Source: Sabethes cyaneus
Taxonomy: Eukaryota; Arthropoda; Insecta; Diptera; Culicidae
Assembly: GCF_943734655.1 (NCBI RefSeq)
Contig: NC_071354.1
Span: 47,918,044-47,982,043, forward strand
Length of the DNA stretch: 64,000 nt
Direction of reading: 5' to 3'
Positions 55,065 to 64,000 of this stretch are shown in pieces. The position numbers and the translations under genes were made by a program. The notes under the pieces are model-generated. The model did not search any database. It was not told the origin of the DNA and worked only from the letters and a program-made list of their open reading frames with translations. Positions within the stretch are counted from its first letter, which is position 1. Every line of letters starts with the position of its first letter.

Positions 55065-55840
55065 CTTATGGAATTTGTTAGATAAAAAAGGAAGCCGGAT
55101 GCAAATACGTTGTATTTTGTATTTAAGATACCTACATCCCTCTTTATGAATATTAATTTTGCTTCAAATTTGGATCTAAAAATCTCCAAACTATGATTTA
55201 GGTTGCTGTGATAAATTTCTACGTCATTATTGTGAGATATTGGGGAACAATTTTTGAAAAGCATGAGCTGTGACGAATGAGAAGCTATATAGAATAGAAA
55301 ACTATCGAAGAGTGTCATGAAGTCGAGTTTTCCAGAGTACAAACGAGTGAATTTATTTGTGACAGTTGGTTTTCACTCAAGGTGAATATTTAATTTGAGT
55401 TTATTTGAAATTATGTTAATAATTGCAGGGGACAGCTACACGTCAATAATTAATTTATCGCTTAGAACAGTCAACCATTAGCAAAACAATAGCCGAGACC
55501 GTAGATTCTATTTTTACGTGACGTCGAAGGACGAATTCTCGCTCCTCGCCCCACACGAGACACGACGAATTTTGTTTATACACCTGCGACTTCGTGTACT
55601 TCGATTTCAGAACAAAGTAAACAAGTCATCTCATCACGATTTTATTTATTTCAAGACCACACCCAAACCTAGAAGTTGATGTCCTGAACGCAAACCGTAA
55701 CGAAAAAGTGCATAGCCCCTTCTTTTCGACCAATTTTTAAAGGAGAATACTGAGATTTTTTAAACAAGCGAAAAATGTTAAGCATTTTAATCGTTTTTAC
55801 TGAATGTTTATGGGGAGGAATTTATGATAAATCTATTCCT
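55065..55840. other. No gene recognised
   Basis: AT-rich DNA. The 114-codon minus frame at 54998-55342 has no domain. Confidence 0.45.
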
Positions 55841-55844
55841 ATTC

Positions 55845-56050
55845 TACGGCCGTAAACGCACCGTTAGGACACCGGAAACCATCAAATCTTCCTGCTGCAG
55901 AATCAATACAACCATCGTTCTGATATTCTTCAGACTAAACTAGTTGTTTCTCCAAAAATTCGAAGATTCCATTGCTGTTCATTGAACCTGTTGTTCAAAG
56001 CAACACTAAATATTACATCGATAATGTTTTGAAAACCCATTTGCGTATAC
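55845..56050 (+). pseudogene. mariner relic, second copy of the 360-1260 family, strongly deleted
   Basis: CCGTAAACGCACCGTTAGGA followed by CACCGGAAACCATCAAA matches about 455-495. TCCATTGCTGTTCATTGAAC and AGCAACACTAAATATTACAT match about 830-880. Intervening coding is deleted. Confidence 0.7.
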
Positions 56051-56089
56051 GGACTTCACACTACAGAGCCTGTGTCAAGAATGGAACAC

Positions 56090-56660
56090 ATTAAAAGTAA
56101 AAATAAAGTGCACGCAAATAGTACGGATCACGAAAGCCTTTAGCTAGGCGCATTATAAATCCCCAATTGAGGGTTGCTTTTACTATAATGCTGGGCAAAT
56201 GGCTTTGGAACGTGAGCTTGGAGTCCAGTTCCACTCCTAAGTCTCCAATATGCCTAATACGTTGCAGAATAGATCCATCAAACCTATACGCATATAACAT
56301 TCAAGGTATGTTTCTGGTAAAGGAGATTACTGAACAATTTGGGAATGCTTATAAGGTTATTCATATAAAACTTGCAGTTATTTGCAGTATTCTACTGATC
56401 TTACATCAAGGAATATTTATAAATGATCCGCAGACAGAAACTTGTATCCAGGTGGAATTACAAAGCAAATGTCGTAAAAGTGTATAAGGAAAAGTAATGG
56501 TCCAAAATTACTTCCCTTTTGAGCATCGGACTTGTTGCAGAAATCACTTGACTCGATCGAACCAACCTTTACGGATAGATTACGGTTCGTTAAACATATT
56601 TTAAGCCAGCAGACGAAGTCATTTGAAGAAACAAGCTCCTAATTGGTTCAATTTTCATGG
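56090..56660 (-). pseudogene. LINE RT relic (CR1-like)
   Basis: Minus-strand blocks are LTNRNLSVKVGSIESSDF, GSNFGPLLFLIHFYDICFVI, SADHLXIFLDVRS where family members have YADDLKIF (both Asp positions not intact), and HIGDLGVELDSKLTFQSHL with NWGFIMRLAKGFRDPYYLRA. Order is preserved but frames are broken. It is diverged from the 35150 LINE. Confidence 0.75.
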
Positions 56661-56814
56661 AAGAATTTAGTTCTTTGTTAATCAGGCTATATCACGGCAA
56701 ACGAACTAAGTAAGTAGCAGAATTTGATGATTTTGAGACACCTAGGAAATTTGCGACCCATGATCGAATTGAATGGAGATGACTGCTTAAAACAGCATGA
56801 GGCACCCCGCCGCC

Positions 56815-57241
56815 CGTACAGATCACATCTATCTAGGTTTATTTATTTTCCTAGATCTACTGACCTCTACTACTTTCCTTCAGTTTGGTCACCCCTGCGA
56901 AATGGTACATCCCGCGTAAGGTTTTTCGCGAAATGGTATTCTGCGAAACTCTATATTCCGCGTTATGGTCAACCGAGAATTGGTTTTCCGCAAAATGGTA
57001 TCCGGCGAAATGGTTTGTAATGATGGCGAATATTTAAATGCTATCCGCTTTATTTTATCAGGCTAAGCAATGGGGGGAGTTGTTTTCTACTTTACTTTGA
57101 GGAAAATTTGTATATTAAAACACCCATGAACTCCTCAGAAACTTGCAAAACTCGAGATTGTGATAAAGGTCATCCGAGATTCAGGATTTATGTACAACAC
57201 AGTTTAATTTGTGGCAATACGAAGTTTGTCGGGTCAGCTAG
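56815..57241 (+). mobile_element. Helitron 3' fragment
   Basis: Matches Helitron copy 2 from its CTAGGTTTATTTATTTTCCT block through GCGAAATGGTA-type words to the tail TGTCGGGTCAGCTAG, ending CTAG at 57238-57241 followed by T. The 5' part and 143-bp array are missing, and it lacks the MITE found in copy 2. Confidence 0.8.
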
Positions 57242-57284
57242 TCATAAATAAAAATCAAATTCATGGAAAGAACTCGAATCTGAT

Positions 57285-57850
57285 GCATGTCACTTTCACT
57301 GTCTCTGTAGGCTCTCATTTAGGACCTTTTCTTTTTATTTTGTACGCAAATGACGTCCTTCAAACTCAGGAAATTGAAAGTGCTAATGTATATCGACAAC
57401 ATGAAGCTTCAAGGGAATTTATTTAAAACAAACAAATGCGACTGACGCAATGTCCAATGGCTTTCAGACTAACGCCATTTACACGGACTTATCAGCTACT
57501 TTCGACAAAATTAAACATGCTATCGCGACAGCTGGAAGCTAGACAGAGTGGGTTTTGAATCAAACGTTTTACGCCGGTTTCAATTTTACCTTAGTGATCG
57601 TCGTTTGTCAGATAAGATCGGCAACTTAGGGGAAGAGTTCTGTGCCACTTCCGGAATACCGCAGGGCAGCCAACTCGGCTCCCTGATATTCCTACTTTAT
57701 TTCAACGATGTGAACTTCTCTCTTGAATGCCCGCGATTGTCTTTTGCCGATGAACTCAATATATTCTTTACAATTCGAACTACCGAAGATGATCTTTTTC
57801 TTCAACGTCAACTAACCGTTTTTCTGAGTGGTGCATTGCCTGTTTGACGC
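57285..57850 (+). pseudogene. CR1-like LINE RT relics (one or two)
   Basis: First SVGSHLGPFLFILYANDVLQ (about 57310-57370), then QTNAIYTDLSATFDKIKHAI (about 57462-57520), then in 57548-57847 LRRFQFYLSDRRLSDKIGNL, GIPQGSQLGSLIFLLYFNDV and LSFADELNIFF. The catalytic FADD is FADE here. Because the GS-LGP block occurs twice, at least two insertions are represented. The second resembles the RT of the 35150 LINE. Confidence 0.75.
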
Positions 57851-58011
57851 ACTAATTACGCAGCCTACGGTCCACAGTAGTCCGAAAGAGCGAAAAGGGG
57901 AACTTTTTTCCTAGTGTTCTTGTTTTCATTTTCTCATTTATGGTCTTCAACACTTTTGTTCGTATGAATATCCCCCCTAATTTAAAACTGTCAATAGTTA
58001 GTCATCGCTTA

Positions 58012-59091
58012 CAGGGTGGCAACTGGATACGAAAAACCAAATTCCCTGATTTTTCCAGGATTTTCCCAGTGTTTAATTAAATTCTAGGTTTCATATTGCG
58101 ATATAATTTTAACTGGAAATGCCTTTCGATCATTGATATTTGAATTGTTTATCACTCTACGAGGTATTGAGAGAGTTTCCCCACCTACTCTATTTCCCTA
58201 GGCGAATTCTTCTTATTCTGCCGACCAGCAAATCACACTCCTCCCGTGAGTTCCTCATCTGTTCTTTATCCCGCGCAAGTTTATTCGCAAACTCAGGCGC
58301 AAGCGGAGTTTTAGTGCCCTTTGCGGCTAGCTCTCGAACCCGCCGTGGTGCTTTTCCTGCCAGCCACGCGGATATGTTCGTATGTTTAATTTTCGTTCTT
58401 CGAGCCATAAGCCATGCAAAAAAGTAGTTTAATTAAGCTAATTTTAATTTCGCTTTACCACTGGTGGCTGTTCTACTTTCTGACCAACGCGGCTTATTTC
58501 ACTTTGCATGAATTGATCGGGATTTACTCTTCCGTGTCTAAGATAGAGCCAAAAATTCGTAACGTGGAAGGTAGGGTCGCTACAACCGCATTTCAGTTAC
58601 AGCTTGTTACAACAGTATGGCAAGTTTATGTACTGCCGTGAGTCAGTGGAATTTCTCCAACATTTTTCTCGAAAACCAAATTTCGCTGCGGTGCCACTGG
58701 AATTTACTTCGATGTTCTGCGAATTGTGTCACATGCCGCAAAATGTCCGTCCTGAAACTTCAATGTCATTCGATTCGACTTGACTAACGCCAAACGAAAC
58801 GCGCAAAGTGAGTGCAAACTAAATTTGTTATATCACTTCACTTGCCTCGCAGAATAAGGCCCTTTGCAAAACATTGAGCTAATTATCGATAGCCCAATAT
58901 ATCGCTTGTGTGCCGTACTTCTTTTTTTATTTCTAAGTGTTCTTGACTACTCAATGAATCGATTATTGGGGTTGTTTGAAAAATTCCCTGGTTTTGTTAA
59001 AAATTCCCTGATTATTCCAGGTTTTTCCAGGTAATTTCAAATTCCCTGACAATTCCAGGTCTCCAGGTTTTTCCAGGTAGTTGCCACCATG
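58012..59091. mobile_element. TIR element nested in the long-TIR element (hAT-like ends)
   Basis: Ends are CAGGGTGGCAACTGG and, on the complement of the right, CATGGTGGCAACTACC. Both subterminal regions carry AATTCCCTGATTTTTCCAGG-type repeats, a pattern common to arthropod hAT-like MITEs. A GCTTA direct repeat (58007-58011, 59092-59096) flanks it; this is shorter than the usual 8 bp, so the superfamily is uncertain. It contains a GC-richer segment with the 72-codon frame listed separately. Confidence 0.6.
58190..58408 (-). other. Unrecognised 72-codon open frame inside the TIR element
   Basis: Reads MARRTKIKHTNISAWLAGKA, then RRVRELAAKGTKTPLAPEF. It is basic, with no recognised domain, and GC-richer than its surroundings. 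The opposite strand is also open over the same span. It could be captured host sequence or chance. Confidence 0.2.
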
Positions 59092-60504
59092 GCTTACTAT
59101 AATCAAAATAAAAAAATAGCTTTTTTTGTGTTAGGAATTATAGACATAATGTTTTCAGCAAAGTTGCAAATAATGTAAAAACAAGCAACTTTGCTGAAGA
59201 AATAAGATTTCTATCTTTATCGAGTGCTGAACTATAGGGCATATTCTTTAAAACTTCTTTAACCCTTAAATGCGCAATGTTGCTTTAAAACAACATAGTG
59301 AAAAATGTTATTCAACCTAAACAAGACCAAATTTTGATATGAGGTATTCGATTTCAATAACACATTTTGATATAATTTTGCTCTTCGCTGCTGCTCGGGT
59401 AGATAGACACATGGTTTCTTTGGCAAAGTTAAAGAAAATATAAAGATAAACAATTTTGCAAAAGAAATGACATTTCTATCTCTCTCGAGTGCAGAACAAA
59501 GAACTGCTCTGAGAATTCTTCAAAAATAAGTTTTTCATACTTTTTTTCCATGTCTCCATGACTCATTCTCATTGACTCATCACTGCGACCAGTATAGTTG
59601 ATCTATTGTGACATCGCCCGGGTGTTTGCTGTATGACCTGCACTGCATTTCTTTTTGTTATAATCGCTATTGAGTGAGCGAAATGCTTATTCAATTTTAT
59701 GCGTGCTTGTGTGTATTGGAGTTTACCCTTCCTTCAAAGCTTGATCTACTTTACCCACTTATTCCTTATTATAGCCGTCCATGGCGAGGGACTAATTTTT
59801 AAAGAATTTAAAGAACTAATTTTTAAAGAATGTACAAGGAAAATGCTCTATAGCTCTGCACTCGATAGGAATAGAAATGCCATTTCTTTAGCAAAGTTGT
59901 TCACCTTTATGTTTGCTACAACTTCGCCAAAGAAACCATGTGTCTATCTACTAACACACAAAAATGAACGTGTATCGCGCCTTTAGCGAATGCGAAACAT
60001 ATAAAACGTATGCTTGCCGTACACTAATTTGGGTGGTCAAGCGGAACCCATACAAGTTTATAGTACTCGACTTAAGCTTTAAGATGGGGCGCTGATTTCA
60101 TAAATCCGCTTGTCCCATTTTACCCCATGGGCTCGTGAAGCTATGGAAATTTAAAGCTTGAATATGCGATAACTCAGCAAGTAAAGGTCTAAAAGATTTG
60201 CGGTCTTCTGCAAAAACGTGTATTTTGAGAGCTTCGATAATTGCCTAGAACATTGTGTTCTTGTAAAATGCAACTAACAATAGTTTAGTATGAAAAACCA
60301 ATTTTTAAAGAAGTTTTAAAGAATATGCCCTATAGTTCAGCACTCGATAAAGATAGAAATTTTATTACTTCAGCAAAATTGCTTGTTTTTACAATATTTA
60401 CAACTTTGCCGAAGAAACTATGTCTATATTTTCTAACACAAAAAAGTTATTTTTTTTTTTTCATTACAGTAAGCAATGGCGAACTTTTGAAACTTTTAGA
60501 TTAT

Positions 60505-61445
60505 ACGAACAGCGAATATTTAATAGGGATTCTTCTGGATTCGACTACCACATTGCACGTTTTATCATTAAGGTAAACCTTTTAAGTATTCTTCATTTTA
60601 TGTCTAGTCCCGAAGCTTCGTCAGGGTACTAAGAACAAGCCAGTTGGGCGAAACGAAAAACAGCCTACTGGTGAAGGCTGAATAAATACTATGAAATACT
60701 AGCGTAAATACTATAAGAATGTAAGAATTTTTTTATCTGTTTTTTGTTATTGTTATTCGCGTATTTTGATTGTTGACAAATACCTAAATAGCATAATATA
60801 ATGGTAATAAATATTTGCAGGCGTCAGACGATAGCTGAAGCTATTCTTAAGCATTATTAGGGCCGTCTGGATCTGTTGATTTGTAACAAATAAACGCACC
60901 AGGTGGATTGACAGAGTTTAAATTATGTCCTCGTTTGTATAGTGAGCCCGAAAACTCTCACTGTACCGCAAGGCAGCAATATGGGACCATTACAATATTC
61001 ACTATTCTTCGAAACCATCTGTAATATAATTACAATAGCGTGTTTACAGACTATCATTCATCCATAAATTCATGAAATAAAACTTTTCTGAATTCTAGAA
61101 TGAATTACAGGGCAGTAAACTAGAATGTTTACGATTCTTAGTGATGTTAGAGATGTTCTGTTGAATTATTTGAATTAGATTCAATCTCATCTATGCTACT
61201 CGTTTGCAATTGCTTCCTCATTGCGCAGTTTATGGCACAAATCATTTATGAATACTGGGCCTCCATCTTTCAACAATTAGACAATATGAATTTGCTTATA
61301 AAGGGCAATAAACTATCTAGTGTGCTTATTTTTATTTGTTTTAAATTCAGAATTTGTAGCCAAAGAATGTAAATTTAGTGTTCGCTGTTAATAATGCTTC
61401 AAATATTATGTTTATGTACTCGGTTGAAGTACTTCCCCAGTTTTT
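60505..61445. other. No gene recognised, apart from a tiny LINE scrap
   Basis: VPQGSNMGPLQYSLFFETI encoded at about 60963-61019 on the plus strand matches the RT GxPQGSxLGP block. Its flanks are unrecognisable. The rest is AT-rich without features. Confidence 0.5.
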
Positions 61446-61449
61446 CCTA

Positions 61450-62290
61450 CTTCATTGTTTTATTTTCTCACCGATACCGGTTCAGGTGTTTCTCCCCCAC
61501 ACGCTGTGCATTGGGTTACAGAGACATGGTTTTGTCGTTCCGACTTCGACTTCGTTATCCAACTTGAACATTTTCCACACTTGAACCAAACCGATGGCTG
61601 CTGCTTGCTGCCCACCAGTGAGCTCGGCTAAATAAGTTGCGGAAGGTAAATCAATATTCCACATGCGACGAGCTTTTAATATAGCATTGGCCGCAGCTAG
61701 CAAGCGAAAAAAAACTCCGATTGGCGAGAGTTTAATCGAACAAGGTCTCCTCGGATGTGTGCAGCGAAACGAAAATCAATACACTGCTAACCGATTGATC
61801 CGGCTGTTCAGACAACAGCACAGCTAGCCAAGCCAAAGCCAGCCGTCAGATGTACTTTGCCAGACTATACGGGAAGCACTTTAGCCCCATCAGTACTACC
61901 TACTTACATCTTACACATACGAATCATCGGTTTGGCACCGAGATTATCACGCTTGTTTACAGTAAAGAAATAATAAAAAGTGCTGACTTGTCAGTAAAAA
62001 TTCTATCGAAAATCGATTCGAGGACGGCTCTAAACCGCAAATCCAGCTCCCGACCGATGGGAAACGTCGCAACGAACGGTGGATATATCTATCAGTCACG
62101 CTGTCTCGTATGTGTGTCCTCCTGTCCGGCTGTGTATCATTATTGGCAGCCGCGATTTTGAGGCTATTTTTATCAACCTGGAAACTGTTTACCGATATGA
62201 TTGTCAGCCTCGGGACAGGGCCGCGCACCGGGACACGGGTGTCATAAGCGCGTCATTATTTCGGATTAAAGGTTCTAATTGATCGCCGTA
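61450..62290. promoter_or_regulatory. GC-richer, TE-poor island
   Basis: Mixed-composition DNA without repeats. Open frames up to 103 codons on both strands have no domain. Possible regulatory DNA, from composition only. Confidence 0.25.
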
Positions 62291-62294
62291 CATG

Positions 62295-63395
62295 CGGCAG
62301 CGCAGCAAAAAAAAACAACAATTCGAAGTTTAACGCCGCAAATAGCATTTTCGGGTGCTGGTCAATGTTTATTTTGGTGATACGTTCATTAGATCGTATC
62401 TGCTTTTGATGAATATTAAGTAATCGAAGTGCTATCAGGATTAAGAATTCTAATTGTGGGTCGCAGCGAGTATCTTAAAGTAATGATTTAATCGCTACAC
62501 GAAGGAGAAGAAGGTCCAGCTGGGCAATTTGCACGAACTGTGAGATAAAAGTTCAACTCCCCTTGCAATCATCAAAGGTTTCTCGTACCGTATTACAGGT
62601 CACATTGTATTGACCAAATGTGGTGCATACTCGAAATAATCATTTCAAAGAAAGCTTTTAGGGTGTAATCAGCACCGTTTCTCTTCGGAATAAATTTGCA
62701 AAATTCCCAACAGCTCATAAATATTTCACCTTTCATATGCGGAATGTAGTTCAAACATCAAACCAAAACAAACCTCGAGTTCGACCACGACGACTGTGTG
62801 CAGCTACTGTCGGCCGTTGCGCTGCTCTCGCTCTGGCTGGATTGTTCTGTCTTGTGAACCCATCGACCTATCGAACAGACCGTGCCAACCCCATAAGTCG
62901 TGCACATACGGCTGCAGGGGACAATAATAATGGCACGTTAGAAATTACAATTGCAAATTTTTCGTAAATGAAAAAAAAAAACACATTTTACTTTCACCCC
63001 TCCCGCATGTGCGTGCGTATGTGTGTATGTGTGCATACCAGATGCGCTTTGAGTGGGATTCAGGTCAAAAGTTTCAGAGATGTTAGCTCAAATATAATCG
63101 TAAAAGTATTCACTTCGGCTCCCAAAAGTTTGCTTTAATGCAATCTTTAAATATTTTAATTAATAGAAGTATGTCCGTGTTTTGTCCTCCGGAGGGCGAA
63201 TTGGTTTTGTAGATTTAGTGTTAGATTAGTTTAAATATTCGGTAGAAACGCAAAAAAGAAATTGTTTAATGTGTAATTCCGATACAAAAAACTTTTCCGC
63301 TCAAAAAATGTGACCACTTTATGAACCTAAACAATGTACGAAACTTCAGACCTTGGGAAAATATAATACACATAATTTTAAAATCATATCGAAAA
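62295..63395. other. No gene recognised
   Basis: Mostly AT-rich, with a short GC-richer patch at 62740-62930 and a GT-rich run at 63008-63035. No supported gene. Confidence 0.4.
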
Positions 63396-63399
63396 CTTT

Positions 63400-63900
63400 T
63401 TCGCCTCCAGAGCCGATAAAAGCGACTTCCACGTGAAGCCTCCACCATCGTACACCCGATTTGTTTGTACGGTATCACTGTGTGACCAAACTGTGCACGC
63501 GGTGTTCGGTGTATTTATGGCCAAAATCAATTTGCTGAATTACATAAATGTCAAAACTTTTCGTTTGGAGGTAACGCGATTCTCCACCACATTCGTCGCA
63601 TGTCGCTTGCCAGCCAGCCAAGAGCCTGCCAGCCAACTTCCAGTTGCCGTAAGCCCCCGAACCAGTCAGTAGAAGCCGCAAGCATCGGACCAGTGAGTGA
63701 GCGTGGGAAAGTAATCGCGTCACAGATCGGTCGAGTAATCGATCTATTGATTTCCCAATCGGGTTCGCAGCAGACACACGACGCTGCACCAACACAAAAC
63801 ACGCAGCACACCGCACAGGCACAGCATCAGCACTCATATGTGCCGTTTGGTTGCTTGGTAGATGCAACCGACGACCGTCACATGAGACATTGAGATGGAG
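63400..63900. promoter_or_regulatory. GC-richer island with a CGTGGGAA word
   Basis: CAGCCAGC-type repeats and overlapping open frames on both strands with no domain. CGTGGGAA at 63702-63709 matches the consensus of Su(H)/CSL, the DNA-binding partner of Notch and Mastermind. One 8-bp match can occur by chance in 64 kb. Confidence 0.25.
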
Positions 63901-64000
63901 ATTATGCTCTGGCTGAGGTATAACGAGACGAAGTGCGTTTGTTTATTTTCATACATACCAAGTGGTTTTCTTGCGACAAATTGCTGTAAAATCACATCTA

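Larger units (their letters stand above)
57960..60500. mobile_element. Element with long inverted ends, hosting a nested insertion
   Basis: 59092-59260 (GCTTACTATAATC, then TTTTTTTGTGTTAG and ACTATAGGGCATATTCTTTA) is the complement of about 60300-60474. Left of the nested insertion, 57985-58011 continues the match (GTCATCGCTTA versus the complement of 60470-60490, GCCATTGCTTA). A second, weaker inverted pair lies inside (59480-59530 and 59800-59960). No coding was recognised. The outer ends are uncertain. Confidence 0.55.

Noticed and set aside
1..64000. Endogenous viral sequences
   Set aside because: No flavivirus-, rhabdovirus- or other virus-like protein was recognised; RT and integrase pieces all fit LINE, Penelope or BEL/Pao elements.

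Overview
This is eukaryotic nuclear DNA, AT-rich and crowded with transposable elements. It most likely comes from a dipteran, probably a culicine (Aedes-like) mosquito. The one host gene segment I recognise is the first coding exon of mastermind (mam), a Notch co-activator, on the minus strand at 25205-25777. It carries the MDAGGLPVF start typical of flies, polyglutamine tracts and the MamL-1 basic domain, and it ends at a GTGAGT splice donor. No other mam exon was found, so positions 1-25204 are probably the long first intron and positions above 25777 the 5' flank or 5' UTR introns. The species call is inferred from the mam N-terminus and from the mix of element families (RTE, CR1-like, LOA-like with RNase H, Penelope, BEL/Pao, Helitron, Transib-like, pogo-like, TTAA foldback); no species marker was read.

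Layout, 1-25 kb: mariner relic (360-1260); Penelope relic with a GIY-YIG domain (1340-2571), cut by two tail-to-head Helitrons (2572-7097) filled with 143-bp tandem repeats; pogo/Tigger-like element (7244-9169); a GC-richer, TE-poor island (9960-12450); two RTE relics (12905-14640); a TA-flanked element with symmetric subterminal repeats (14717-17564); a near-perfect 488-bp palindrome (18010-18497); a TTAA MITE (18660-19139); a BEL/Pao integrase scrap (19626-19860); and a 1032-bp TTAA foldback element (20731-21762).

25-46 kb: mam exon; Tc1-type transposase scrap (27530-27903); tRNA-like SINEs (28.6, 28.8 and 31.6 kb); a LINE RNase H region split by a 605-bp insertion with a 9-bp target duplication (32498-33765); a nearly intact CR1-like LINE (35150-38390); 310-390 bp GGGG-rich tandem repeats (38390-39290); another TE-poor island (39700-40720); a Transib-like element with CACAGTG ends (42966-43576) inside a mariner relic; a long-TIR element (43963-44979); and a hAT-like element with an exact 8-bp duplication (45509-46121).

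46-64 kb: RTE, LOA-like and CR1-like LINE scraps; SINEs; an element whose ends are built of about 30-bp GCGTAAATTCC satellites (48795-50458); a 168-bp TA MITE (52153-52320); a large TE-poor, GC-richer region (52800-55060); a second mariner relic and a Helitron 3' fragment (55.8-57.2 kb); a TIR element nested in a long-TIR element (57.9-60.5 kb); and further TE-poor islands (61450-62290, 62700-62980, 63400-63900).

Apart from mam there is no sign of a working pathway or gene cluster. Nearly all other coding signal is decayed reverse transcriptase, endonuclease, RNase H, integrase or transposase. The TE-poor islands on both sides of the mam exon are the best candidates for regulatory DNA or 5' UTR exons, but no transcript evidence is available here.
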